Assembly (NCBI GenBank): GCA_045646365.1
Contig: JAZRKP010000019.1
Span: 1 to 39,456 of the forward strand
DNA: 39,456 nt
DNA from: SIG454 sp045646365
Lineage (GTDB): Bacteria; Bacillota; Clostridia; Monoglobales; Monoglobaceae
Reading direction: 5' to 3'
Below are positions 15,107-23,249 of this stretch, in pieces; position 1 is the first letter of the stretch; every line of letters begins with the position of its first letter. The notes beneath the pieces were generated by a model, which saw only the letters and a program-made list of their open reading frames with translations, ran no database searches and was not told the DNA's origin. The translations under genes were made by a program, and so were the position numbers.

Positions 15107-16018
15107 TTACATTCCTCTTTTCAAATAATTACTGATAACATTAACTGCGGAATCTATATCGGATTTTGCAACCGATTCAAATGGTTTTCCCTTTCCTCTG
15201 ACTGCAACACAAACGCCACCGCACAAAGCACCTTTTCCTGAAATCATCGGCATATCCAAAAATAAAGTTTCCTCTGTTGCTCCAAGCTGAACATCTTCGT
15301 CTGCAAAAGAAATCAGCTCTTGTCTGAGTGAAACAGACGGAACTGAATTTTTCTCTTTAACGATAACAACCGCACCTTTACCGCAGGAAATTCCGTTCTT
15401 TTCCGCAAGGGTATTCACCGAAACCACCGTTTCAATATCATACCCTTCAAACAAAGCGTTAAGTCCTCGTCCTGCAAATTTTTTTTGTGCAGTGAATAAA
15501 AACGCAGTATTTTCTGCATTTTTCATAGTTTCAAGCAAGATTTTCACAGGTATATACGAAGCCAAGTCATTTCCGAATAAATACTTGTCCGTTTCATACT
15601 CATCACAAACTACCGTCGCAAACTCACCTGTCGGGACAATACTTTCAGCCTCGTCTTTACTGTCCGCACCGATGTCTGCAACTAAATCAAAGTCCGTCAT
15701 TTCTTCCTTTTTATCGCATCTGATAATCGCTGTAACACCATTTAAAAAACGAATCTTCTTGCCAATAAGGTTTTTAACCTCTGCAGAATTGGGGACTGCA
15801 ACTTTAATCTCGCCATTATCTCCAGATGCAGTTTTCATAATTGAAACATTATCCATTCCACATTCAACTGCAATTTTAATACTATCACCTTTCTCGCAGA
15901 TAAGATTTCCAAAAACATCGTTTCTGCAGTTATAACCATAACTCTCAGCATATTTCATTATATACTCCGACATTTTTTGTTCTCTTCCGCTTGGAGCCAG
16001 TATATCAAACAATTCCAT
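15107..16018 (-). CDS. M42-peptidase-like protein lacking metal ligands (likely pseudoenzyme)
   Basis: This 303-residue protein is third of three tandem M42 paralogues. It keeps the family start (MELFDILAPSGREQKMSEYI) and the FGNLICEK segment. The first ligand His of AHxD is replaced (ECGMDNVS), the catalytic EE pair reads QK (FTAQKKFAG), the later Asp position reads VSVN, and the C-terminal His loop KYxH is replaced by GKPFES. The pattern suggests loss of catalysis but conserved fold, perhaps a regulatory or structural subunit of the tetrahedral M42 assemblies. ATG 16018 follows GGAGGAAC and lies 1 bp after the preceding stop. A longer upstream start would overlap that gene and is rejected. 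Confidence 0.85.
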   Translation of the reverse strand: MELFDILAPSGREQKMSEYIMKYAESYGYNCRNDVFGNLICEKGDSIKIAVECGMDNVSIMKTASGDNGEIKVAVPNSAEVKNLIGKKIRFLNGVTAIIRCDKKEEMTDFDLVADIGADSKDEAESIVPTGEFATVVCDEYETDKYLFGNDLASYIPVKILLETMKNAENTAFLFTAQKKFAGRGLNALFEGYDIETVVSVNTLAEKNGISCGKGAVVIVKEKNSVPSVSLRQELISFADEDVQLGATEETLFLDMPMISGKGALCGGVCVAVRGKGKPFESVAKSDIDSAVNVISNYLKRGM

Positions 16019-16019
16019 A

Positions 16020-17021
16020 TTAAAGTTCCTCCGCATTCTCCAAAAATTTTGAAACAAGCTCAATCCCTGATTTGAAATCATTTTTATTCATAACCGAAAC
16101 AGGTGAATGAATATATTTACACGGAACAGAGAGGCTTGCAGTTTTTATTCCGCCCTTGCTGACAGAAACAACTCTCGCATCATTTCCGCCTCTAACAGAC
16201 GCTTTATATTGCCAGTTAATACCGTTTTCTTCCGCAATCTTAATAAGGATATTAACGAGCTCAGGATTTGCAACACTTCCGTAATCCATAACCGAAACAG
16301 CAATCCCTCCGCCTGACTTAGTTACTCTTTTTTCGTCAGGAACTCCGCACATATCATTACAGGTTGTCCCCTCAAGGATAATTGCATAGTCTGCAGAGAT
16401 ATTTTCAAGTGCCGTCAATGCGCCTATATGCCCGACCTCTTCACAGGTGACAAAAGCACAAATTAAATTGCAATCCCATTCTTTTTTAAGCATTTCAAGC
16501 ATTATCGCGCAACCAACTCTGTCGTCTAAAGCTTTTGCTTTAATCATATTCCCTTGCTCTATATAGTCACTGTCAAAGGCAAAATAATCGCCAACCTCAA
16601 CATAGTTCAAAGCATCAGATTTTGATGATGCACCGATATCAATATATAAATCATTTTCCTCAGGAATCTTATCCCGTTCATCTTTATCTGTTAAATGCAC
16701 CGCCTTAAGAGAGATGACACCTTTAATGTCACCTTTTCTCACCTTCTGAGAAAGAAGAATCTTTGTTTCAACCCCGCCGACTGTTTCAAATTTCAGATAC
16801 CCGTCGTCTGTTATTTTATTTATTATAAATCCGACTTCGTCTGTGTGTGCGCACAGAAGGACGGTTTTATCACCTTTTTTTCCTTTTTTACGACAAATAA
16901 CATTACTCATATTATCAATCACACATTCGTCGCAAAAGGGTGTTGCGTAAGAAGAAATAAGCTCGGCAATCGCTCTCTCGTTTCCTGAAACACCATCAGT
17001 TTCCGTCAGAATTTTAAGCAT
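16020..17021 (-). CDS. M42 family metallopeptidase (second paralogue)
   Basis: This 333-residue cytosolic aminopeptidase of the M42 family trims peptides as a dodecamer. Ligand and catalytic motifs are intact: AHTDEVG (first His and catalytic Asp), ALDDRVG (bridging Asp), TCEEVG (catalytic and ligand Glu), ILEGTTCND, and KYIHSPV (last His). ATG 17021 has AGGAGGGG 7 nt upstream; a TTG two codons earlier sits too close to that site. It overlaps the upstream paralogue by 8 nt. The tandem arrangement suggests duplication with specialisation. Confidence 0.92.
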   Translation of the reverse strand: MLKILTETDGVSGNERAIAELISSYATPFCDECVIDNMSNVICRKKGKKGDKTVLLCAHTDEVGFIINKITDDGYLKFETVGGVETKILLSQKVRKGDIKGVISLKAVHLTDKDERDKIPEENDLYIDIGASSKSDALNYVEVGDYFAFDSDYIEQGNMIKAKALDDRVGCAIMLEMLKKEWDCNLICAFVTCEEVGHIGALTALENISADYAIILEGTTCNDMCGVPDEKRVTKSGGGIAVSVMDYGSVANPELVNILIKIAEENGINWQYKASVRGGNDARVVSVSKGGIKTASLSVPCKYIHSPVSVMNKNDFKSGIELVSKFLENAEEL

Positions 17022-18042
17022 TCTCAAGCCCCTCCTTTATTGCATCAGCAACTAACCTTGAAACCTCATTTATATCCGAAATATCGGCAGTTTCCACTGC
17101 GGTATGCATATATTTAAGAGGAACGGAAACAAGGGCGGTTTTACAAGTTCCCCTTGATTTCTGGACTGCCCAGGCATTTGTTCCTGAATGACCTGAAACA
17201 ACCTCGGTTTCAAATTTGATTCCATTATTTTTTGCTATATCAGTTAAACGCTTTGATAAATCTGGATTAAGAGCAGGCCCTTTGCATACCACTGCTCCGC
17301 AACCCAATCTGAAAACCCCTGTTTCGGATTTCGTGTCATCTGTCATTCCGTGTGTCACATCAACAATAACTGCATAATCAGGATTGATTTCCCGTGTCAC
17401 AGGATATGCACCATGTAGACCAAGTTCCTCCTCCGATGCAAATACATAATACATATCATATTCCGTTTTCTCAATCTGTGATGCGGCAGAGATTACCGCC
17501 GTAATCCCCGCTCTGTTATCAAGAGCTGAAGAACACACAGTTTCTCCCGCAAGTTTAACCAAATCGGATTTCAAAACAATACTGTCCCCAACGGAGATTT
17601 TCTCATTTAATTCAGCCTTGGTATATCCCGTATCAATTAGCAATTCTCCAATATCGGGCATTTTATTTTTATCCGCATTTTCTGTAATATGCGGCGGCTT
17701 TGAGCCAATAACACCATAGACCTTTTCGCTCCCAAGAATATATACCTCTGAGCACGGTAAAATTCTTTTATCAATACCGCCAACAGACATAAACTTAACA
17801 AAGCCCATTTCATCAATTCCCGTCACAATCATACCGATTTGGTCAAGGTGGGCCTCAATCATCACTTTTTTACCGTTTCCGTTTTCACTTTTCTTATGGC
17901 AGATTACGCTGTTGAATCGGTTTATTTTCACATTATCGCAAAAGGGGAGCATCAACTCTTTAACTGTTTCACACATTCCGCTCTCAAAACCGCTTACAGA
18001 ACATTCATCAGCCAATTTTTTTAAAATCATTTCAGTATCCAT
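17014..18042 (-). CDS. M42 family metallopeptidase (first paralogue)
   Basis: This 342-residue M42 aminopeptidase is first in the five-gene operon. Motifs are EAHLDQIG, SALDNRAG, ASEEELG, VDVTHGM and KYMHTAV, giving a complete set of two-metal ligands plus the catalytic Asp and Glu. An inserted PDZ-like/TET domain lies between the first two motifs, as usual in the family. ATG 18042 is used, with AAAGG upstream; an upstream TTG reading is less likely. Its promoter is at 18075-18103. The linkage with a sulfur amino acid lyase gene hints at joint peptide and cysteine/methionine turnover, which is inference. Confidence 0.92.
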   Translation of the reverse strand: MDTEMILKKLADECSVSGFESGMCETVKELMLPFCDNVKINRFNSVICHKKSENGNGKKVMIEAHLDQIGMIVTGIDEMGFVKFMSVGGIDKRILPCSEVYILGSEKVYGVIGSKPPHITENADKNKMPDIGELLIDTGYTKAELNEKISVGDSIVLKSDLVKLAGETVCSSALDNRAGITAVISAASQIEKTEYDMYYVFASEEELGLHGAYPVTREINPDYAVIVDVTHGMTDDTKSETGVFRLGCGAVVCKGPALNPDLSKRLTDIAKNNGIKFETEVVSGHSGTNAWAVQKSRGTCKTALVSVPLKYMHTAVETADISDINEVSRLVADAIKEGLENA

Positions 18043-18074
18043 AATTACCAACCTTTAAATAAGCACATACAGTT

Positions 18075-18103
18075 ATTATATACCATTTTTCAAATTTTTT
18101 CAA
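18075..18103 (-). promoter_or_regulatory. sigma-A promoter of the M42/YnbB operon
   Basis: On the minus strand, TTGAAA (18103-18098), 17-bp spacer, TATAAT (18080-18075), about 33 bp before ATG 18042. Confidence 0.75.
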
Positions 18104-18144
18104 CCATATATTAAAAATAAAACAAATGTCAATTTATCTCCATG

Positions 18145-18654
18145 TTATATACCGTATGTGCCTGTTATTGGGTCCTGAAATAGTGGAATGTTTGGCGGAA
18201 TAAAAGTGAAAACAATAAAGATTGTTGCAATAATCCATAATATCCAGAGTGCTTTTTGCGGTGACTTGCATTTTATACAGCACTTAAACAGCCAGGTTTC
18301 TGTCAAATAGCCTGCTCCTGCTGCAACAAAGAATATTGCAATGTTTATCCAGTCAGGAGTCGTACCGAATACACCGTTTATAGTGTAAAATAACACAGGT
18401 GTCAGAATTACACTAAGCATTATTCCTATAAGCTTTATACACCAAAAATTTCCATAATCTTTTCCGATATGCACATTTTCAATAAACGCAAATGCAAACA
18501 TTGGGAAAAATAACAATTTCAGATGCTCAAATGTTGACTCATTTACCGCCGAAAAAGGAGCAACAAACACACTCCCTGTCCAGTCGTAAAGAAAATGCAG
18601 TATAACCCCAAAAACCCCCGTGAAAACAAATCCTGCTATCTGCCATTTTTTCAT
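18145..18654 (-). CDS. DUF6512-like five-helix membrane protein
   Basis: This 169-residue integral membrane protein has about five hydrophobic helices spread along its length. A conserved-looking VNESTFEHLKLLFFP motif after the first helix is typical of a small uncharacterised family in Clostridia (I believe DUF6512). No enzymatic residues are evident, and the role is unknown. ATG 18654 follows GGAGGG. It is monocistronic, between the M42 operon promoter and the divergent AbrB-like/glycosyltransferase pair. Family naming is from memory. Confidence 0.8.
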   Translation of the reverse strand: MKKWQIAGFVFTGVFGVILHFLYDWTGSVFVAPFSAVNESTFEHLKLLFFPMFAFAFIENVHIGKDYGNFWCIKLIGIMLSVILTPVLFYTINGVFGTTPDWINIAIFFVAAGAGYLTETWLFKCCIKCKSPQKALWILWIIATIFIVFTFIPPNIPLFQDPITGTYGI

Positions 18655-18731
18655 ATTGAACCCTCCTGTGAATATACCTTTTAAAAATTATATTCATATA
18701 AAAAGAATAATATGTCATAAAAATTCCTCTG

Positions 18732-18760
18732 TTGACATTTATATAAGAGTATGGTATGAT
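18732..18760 (+). promoter_or_regulatory. sigma-A promoter of the AbrB-like/glycosyltransferase pair
   Basis: TTGACA (18732-18737), 17-bp spacer, TATGAT (18755-18760). A ~34-nt leader ends in AAAGGAGA before GTG 18794. Confidence 0.85.
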
Positions 18761-18778
18761 TATTCATACTAATCATAC
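18754..18778 (+). promoter_or_regulatory. perfect inverted repeat over the -10 and start site, candidate operator
   Basis: GTATGATTA (18754-18762) and TAATCATAC (18770-18778) are exact inverted repeats with a 7-nt spacer. The left arm contains the -10 hexamer and the right arm covers the expected transcript start. A regulator bound here would block polymerase; the AbrB-like product of the first gene is the obvious candidate. Confidence 0.65.
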
Positions 18779-18793
18779 AAAGGAGATGCAACA

Positions 18794-19000
18794 GTGGATA
18801 CACAGAATGGGAAATATGCCTGGATGGTTAAAATAGGTGAAAAGGGCCAGTTTGTTATTCCCAAGCAGGCAAGGGAATTGTTTGACTTACAACCTGGAGA
18901 TGAGATTTTGGTTCTTGGTGATAAAGAAAAGGGAATTGCAATTCTTCCCAAAGAGAGGCAACAGGATGTTATTAAACAGATATTTTGTGAAATAGAATAA
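18794..19000 (+). CDS. AbrB/MazE/SpoVT-family small DNA-binding regulator
   Basis: This 68-residue protein has a swapped-hairpin AbrB domain (residues ~8-55) with MVKIGEKGQFVIPKQARELF and LQPGDEILVLGDKEKGIAIL, the canonical family layout. The start is GTG 18794, with AAAGGAGA 8-9 nt upstream; the promoter position supports it. It is the first gene of a two-gene unit with a glycosyltransferase 19 bp downstream. The inverted repeat over its own promoter suggests autoregulation. Unlike the AbrB protein at 2875-3117 it has no cysteine knuckle. Confidence 0.88.
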   Translation: MDTQNGKYAWMVKIGEKGQFVIPKQARELFDLQPGDEILVLGDKEKGIAILPKERQQDVIKQIFCEIE

Positions 19001-19019
19001 TGGAAACGGGAGATATGAT

Positions 19020-20207
19020 ATGAGTAAAATTGTTTTCTTTTCTATCCCTGCACACGGACATATAAATCCAACTCTTGAGGTTGTCAGGGAGCTGGTTTCC
19101 CGTGGGCATCAGGTTTGGTATTATTCATATAACATTATGCGTGAAAAAATTGAGTCTGCAGGGGCAACATTTATCTCTTGCGACGATTATGACACCCAAC
19201 AGAAACTTAACGAAAAGGATTCTGTCCGTGTGGGGAAAGACTTTGCGTTCTCAATGAAATTGTTGGTAGATACAACGCTTGCCCTTGATGAAAAAGTATG
19301 CAGAGCCATGGCAGAACTGAAACCTGACTGTATAGTTGCTGATTCTATGGCTTTATGGGGGAAAGCGGTTGCTTTAAAGTATGGAATTCCCTTTATTTCA
19401 TCAACAACAACTTTTGCTTTTAATCAGTATTCAGCAAAGGTTATGAAACAAAGTTTTTGGGATTTTGCTAAGATGATTTTAGCAATCCCCAAAACCTCTG
19501 CGCAAATTAAACGGCTAAAAGACAAGGGATATCCTGTAAAAAATATTCTTGACATTATCGGAAGTGATGACAACACACATACCATTGTTTATACCTCACC
19601 TCAGTTTCAGCCTTTCTCAGATACTTTTTCAGACAAATACGCATTTGTTGGCCCATCTGTCAGATCTGCCACCGAGAAGATTGAAAAAAAGAGAGACAGG
19701 CTTATTTATATATCAATGGGTACTGTCAACAACGATATGATGCCTTTTTATAAAATGTGTTTATCAGCTTTTACAAATACAGATTATCAGGTTATTATGT
19801 CTGTCGGAAATCTTGTGTCGATAGAAGAGTTTGGGAAAATTCCTGAAAACATAAGTATTTTACCGTATGTTGACCAGATTGCTGTTCTCAATCAGGCAGA
19901 TGTGTTTATTTCCCATTGCGGAATGAACAGTGTCAGCGAAAGTTTATATTTTAAAGTACCGCTTGTTTTGTTCCCCCAAACATCCGAACAAAAAGGTGTT
20001 GCCCGTCGTGTTTTAGAGCTTGGTGCAGGAATAACCCTTAGAAAAGCGGAAAATGTTTCTGTTCTGGATGCGATAAATAAAATTTTCACTGATGAAAGCT
20101 ACAAGAAAAATGCTGAGAAAATTTCAAAAGGTTTTAAAAACTGTTCAGGTGCAAAAGGTGCGGCCGATAAGATTTTAAATGTCTGCAGTTCCACTAAAAG
20201 AGATTAG
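19020..20207 (+). CDS. MGT/YjiC-type UDP-glycosyltransferase (GT1)
   Basis: This 395-residue GT-B glycosyltransferase belongs to the macrolide-glycosyltransferase group. The N-terminal acceptor domain starts MSKIVFFSIPAHGHINPTLE with the family's catalytic-type His in AHGHINP. The C-terminal donor domain carries FISHCGMNSVSESLYFKVP with the HCG...E nucleotide-binding signature and PQTSEQ. Such enzymes move glucose or a related sugar from UDP-sugar to small hydrophobic acceptors, often inactivating antibiotics or modifying lipids. ATG 19020 follows GGGAGA. It is co-transcribed with the AbrB-like regulator and ends before a terminator at 20216-20246. Confidence 0.9.
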   Translation: MSKIVFFSIPAHGHINPTLEVVRELVSRGHQVWYYSYNIMREKIESAGATFISCDDYDTQQKLNEKDSVRVGKDFAFSMKLLVDTTLALDEKVCRAMAELKPDCIVADSMALWGKAVALKYGIPFISSTTTFAFNQYSAKVMKQSFWDFAKMILAIPKTSAQIKRLKDKGYPVKNILDIIGSDDNTHTIVYTSPQFQPFSDTFSDKYAFVGPSVRSATEKIEKKRDRLIYISMGTVNNDMMPFYKMCLSAFTNTDYQVIMSVGNLVSIEEFGKIPENISILPYVDQIAVLNQADVFISHCGMNSVSESLYFKVPLVLFPQTSEQKGVARRVLELGAGITLRKAENVSVLDAINKIFTDESYKKNAEKISKGFKNCSGAKGAADKILNVCSSTKRD

Positions 20208-20215
20208 CGGTTAGA

Positions 20216-20246
20216 CCCTGTATCAAATGATACAGGGTATATTTTT
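20216..20246 (+). terminator. terminator after the glycosyltransferase gene
   Basis: CCCTGTATC (20216-20224) pairs with GATACAGGG (20229-20237), 4-nt loop, followed by TATATTTTT. Confidence 0.85.
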
Positions 20247-20291
20247 GTGCAAAATATATAAATTTTGCATTAAATATTGTTCAAAAATTAG

Positions 20292-20320
20292 TTGAAAAAA
20301 ATACAAAAATAATTTAAAAT
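20292..20320 (+). promoter_or_regulatory. sigma-A promoter of the EF-G-like gene
   Basis: TTGAAA (20292-20297), 17-bp spacer, TAAAAT (20315-20320), then AAGGAGG before ATG 20352. Confidence 0.65.
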
Positions 20321-20351
20321 AAAAATATACTTAATTTAAGGAGGCTTTATT

Positions 20352-22409
20352 ATGAAACTTTATGACACATCTAAAATTCGCAATTTCTGCTTGCTTGGAC
20401 ATGGCAATTCAGGAAAGACATCTCTTGCTGAAGCAATGTTATATACTGCGGGCAGTGTTGAAAAACTCGGTAGAACCCGTGACGGAAATACTGCAACAGA
20501 TTTCGATCCGGAAGAAATTAAGCGTAAGTTTTCGATTAGTACAGCAGTTGCTAACTGTGACTGGGGCGGAATGAAGTTTAATATAATTGACACTCCGGGA
20601 TTTTTTGATTTTGTTGGTGAGGTTCAGCAGGGTGTTCGGGTAGCGGATGCTGCGATTATCGTTCTGAGTGGTAAGTCAGGTCTGACAGTTGGTGCTGAAA
20701 AGGCGTGGAATTACACAGAGGAAAGAAAACTCCCCAAAATCATTTTTATAAATAAGGTTGATGACGAAAGAGTTGACTATTATAAGGTTTTAGATCAGCT
20801 CCGTGAAAAATACGGAAAGAGAATTGCTCCATTCCAGATTCCGATTCGAGAGGGAGATAAAATAACAGGATTTGTGAATGTGGTTGAAAAGGAAGCCCGT
20901 AAATTTGAGGGTGACAGAACTGTTACAGCGTCAATCCCTGAGGAAATGGCAGGAGATATTGAGCCAATTAGAAATATGATAAATGAGGCGGTTGCGGAAA
21001 GTTCGGAAGAACTTATGGACAGATTCTTTGCAGGGGAAGAATTTACTCTGGAAGAAACCTATGCAGCACTCAGAGCAGGAGTTGCAAAGGGTGAAATCGT
21101 TCCTGTTCTTTGCGGAAGTGCTTATAATAAACTGGGAATTTCTTCGCTTATGAATGCAATCCTTGCGTATTTCCCTGCGGCTGACACGGACGAATATATT
21201 CCTGCTAAAAAGCCAGACGGAACAGAGGCAAGAAGAAAGGTCAGCATCAATGACCCTCTTGCGGCTCTTGTATTCAAAACAGTTGCTGACCCGTATGTTG
21301 GAAAACTTTCGTATTTTAAGGTTTATTCGGGAACAATGACCCCTGATACAACCGTTTATAATCCGAATAAGGAGAAGAACGAGAGAGTTGGTAAGATTTT
21401 TGCATTGGTTGGCAAAAAGCAGATTGAAGTTGAAAAACTGTCAGCAGGGGATATTGGTGCAGTTGCAAAGCTTGCATCAACTGAAACAGGTGATACTCTT
21501 TGCAGTCTTTCGGACCATGTTATTTTAGAGGGAATTGATTTTGTTAAACCAAATATGTCTTTGGCGGTTGTTCCGAAGGCTAAAGGTGACGAAGAAAAAA
21601 TCAGTCAGGGATTAAGCAGACTTATGGAAGAGGATAAAACATTCCTTGTTGAAAATAATGTTGAAACACATCAACAGGTTATTAAAGGTCTCGGTGACCA
21701 ACATATCGACATACTCGTAAGTAAGCTTAAAAATAAATTTGGTGTTGAAGTGAGTCTTGAACCACCGAAAGTTCCGTATCGTGAGGCTATAAGAAAAGCT
21801 GTTAAAGCGGAAGGAAAACATAAGAAACAGTCAGGCGGACACGGTCAGTATGGTCATGTATGGATTGAATTTGAACCGTGCGAAAGTGATACGCTGATTT
21901 TCGAGGAAAAAGTATTTGGCGGAAGTGTTCCGAAAAACTATTTCCCTGCAGTTGAAAAAGGATTGCAGGATTGTATGCAAAAGGGTGTTCTCGCAGGGTA
22001 TCCTGTTGTAAATCTTAAAGCCACATTGGTTGACGGTTCATACCACCCAGTTGATTCGTCAGAAATGGCATTCAAAACTGCGGCAGGTCTTGCGTTTAAG
22101 GCAGGACTTGAACAGGCATCTCCTGTATTGCTTGAACCAATCGGACATCTTAAAGTTACAGTTCCTGATACATATACAGGTGATATAATCGGTGATATAA
22201 ATAAACGCCGCGGTCAAATGCTTGGTATGACACCTCAGGGCAACGGCGACACAGTTATAGAGGGAGAAATTCCTGTTGCTGAAATGTATTCATATGCAAA
22301 CGACCTTCGTTCCTTAACACAAGGCAGAGGCGAGTTTGAGTTTGAATTTGAACGCTATCAGGAAGCTCCGCAAAATGTTGCAGATAAAGTAATCGCTGAA
22401 AATAAATAA
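20352..22409 (+). CDS. EF-G-like translational GTPase paralogue (type II EF-G)
   Basis: This 685-residue protein has EF-G's domains I-V in order: GTP-binding domain with P-loop GHGNSGKTS (residues ~16-24), DTPG (~80), NKVD, beta-barrel domain II (~290-380), domain III, domain IV with HGQYGHVWIEFEP (~495), and domain V with INKRRGQMLGM. It differs from canonical EF-G at the P-loop and at the effector loop, where KRKFSISTA stands in place of the RGITI motif. This marks it as the EF-G-like/FusA2-type paralogue rather than the main elongation factor. Its role in translation is uncertain. It is monocistronic with its own promoter and terminator. Confidence 0.9.
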   Translation: MKLYDTSKIRNFCLLGHGNSGKTSLAEAMLYTAGSVEKLGRTRDGNTATDFDPEEIKRKFSISTAVANCDWGGMKFNIIDTPGFFDFVGEVQQGVRVADAAIIVLSGKSGLTVGAEKAWNYTEERKLPKIIFINKVDDERVDYYKVLDQLREKYGKRIAPFQIPIREGDKITGFVNVVEKEARKFEGDRTVTASIPEEMAGDIEPIRNMINEAVAESSEELMDRFFAGEEFTLEETYAALRAGVAKGEIVPVLCGSAYNKLGISSLMNAILAYFPAADTDEYIPAKKPDGTEARRKVSINDPLAALVFKTVADPYVGKLSYFKVYSGTMTPDTTVYNPNKEKNERVGKIFALVGKKQIEVEKLSAGDIGAVAKLASTETGDTLCSLSDHVILEGIDFVKPNMSLAVVPKAKGDEEKISQGLSRLMEEDKTFLVENNVETHQQVIKGLGDQHIDILVSKLKNKFGVEVSLEPPKVPYREAIRKAVKAEGKHKKQSGGHGQYGHVWIEFEPCESDTLIFEEKVFGGSVPKNYFPAVEKGLQDCMQKGVLAGYPVVNLKATLVDGSYHPVDSSEMAFKTAAGLAFKAGLEQASPVLLEPIGHLKVTVPDTYTGDIIGDINKRRGQMLGMTPQGNGDTVIEGEIPVAEMYSYANDLRSLTQGRGEFEFEFERYQEAPQNVADKVIAENK

Positions 22410-22442
22410 TAAAACAGATGTCTAAAAACGCAGGTATATTTT

Positions 22443-22485
22443 GTGCGGATAGTCGATTTCAACTGTCCCTACACATTTTCTTTTA
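22443..22485. repeat. interspersed REP-like repeat, copy 2
   Basis: An imperfect palindrome (GGATAGT...ACTGTCC) is followed by CTACACATTTTCTTTTAT, matching the copy at 13566-13607. The copies sit in different intergenic regions. Confidence 0.55.
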
Positions 22486-22529
22486 TATTATTTTTGCTTG
22501 CGGTAGAACAAGTTTTTCGACAGTCTGAA

Positions 22530-22556
22530 GGCACTGCTTGTATGGGCAGTGCCTTT
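22530..22556 (+). terminator. terminator between the EF-G-like and HAD genes
   Basis: GGCACTGC (22530-22537) pairs with GCAGTGCC (22546-22553), flanked by AA and TTT. Confidence 0.75.
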
Positions 22557-22559
22557 GTC

Positions 22560-22588
22560 TTGACATAACTGCGGAAATAAGGTATTAT
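22560..22588 (+). promoter_or_regulatory. sigma-A promoter of the HAD/RluA operon
   Basis: TTGACA (22560-22565), 17-bp spacer, TATTAT (22583-22588), directly after the terminator. AAAGGAGG precedes ATG 22608. Confidence 0.85.
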
Positions 22589-22607
22589 AAGGGAAAGGAG
22601 GGATAAA

Positions 22608-23249
22608 ATGTATAAAGCGATTTTATTTGATTTTGACGGAACGATTATTGATACAAATGAGTTGATTATCCGCTCTTATAAATATGCGTTTGAAAAAATT
22701 CTGAGCTACGATATTTCTATTGACGAAATATTGGGTTTGTTTGGAAGACCGTTGCTGATTTCTCTTCAGGAGGATTATGGCGATGAAAACGGTGAAAAAT
22801 TATATTATGCTTTCCGTGAATTTAATGAGACAAACCATGATGAGATAGCAAAGCCTTTTACGGGGATTCCTGATGCAATATATGATTTGAAAAAAATGGG
22901 GTATAAGCTGGGGATTGTTACATCTAAGCGAATGGAAATGCTCAAAAGAGGCTTGAAATTATTAAACCTTGAAAATATATTCGATGTTTTGATTGCGGCA
23001 GAAAGCACAACCGAGCATAAACCAAAGCCTGGTCCGATTCTTATGGCTTGTGAAAAGATTGGGATTGAGCCATGTGATACATTATATGTGGGAGACAGCG
23101 TGTTTGATATTCTGTGTGGAAAGAACGCAGGAACTAAAACTTGCGGAGTTGGATATTCTATGACTGAGTCTGAGAAACTGTTTGACTCAGGAATGGATTT
23201 TCTTGTTGAGGATATTATACAGTTGGTGAAGGTACTCGAAAATGAATAA
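22608..23249 (+). CDS. HAD-family phosphatase (PpaX/Gph-like)
   Basis: This 213-residue haloacid-dehalogenase phosphatase has motif I DFDGTIIDT (nucleophile Asp ~9, acid Asp ~11), a helical cap (~20-85), motif II VTSKR, motif III Lys in EHKPKPGP, and motif IV VGDSVFDI. This layout is that of pyrophosphatase PpaX and phosphoglycolate phosphatases; which substrate it uses cannot be settled here. It overlaps the next gene by 8 nt. HPr lies two genes downstream, loosely recalling the HPr/PpaX association of other Firmicutes, though hprK is absent. Confidence 0.88.
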   Translation: MYKAILFDFDGTIIDTNELIIRSYKYAFEKILSYDISIDEILGLFGRPLLISLQEDYGDENGEKLYYAFREFNETNHDEIAKPFTGIPDAIYDLKKMGYKLGIVTSKRMEMLKRGLKLLNLENIFDVLIAAESTTEHKPKPGPILMACEKIGIEPCDTLYVGDSVFDILCGKNAGTKTCGVGYSMTESEKLFDSGMDFLVEDIIQLVKVLENE

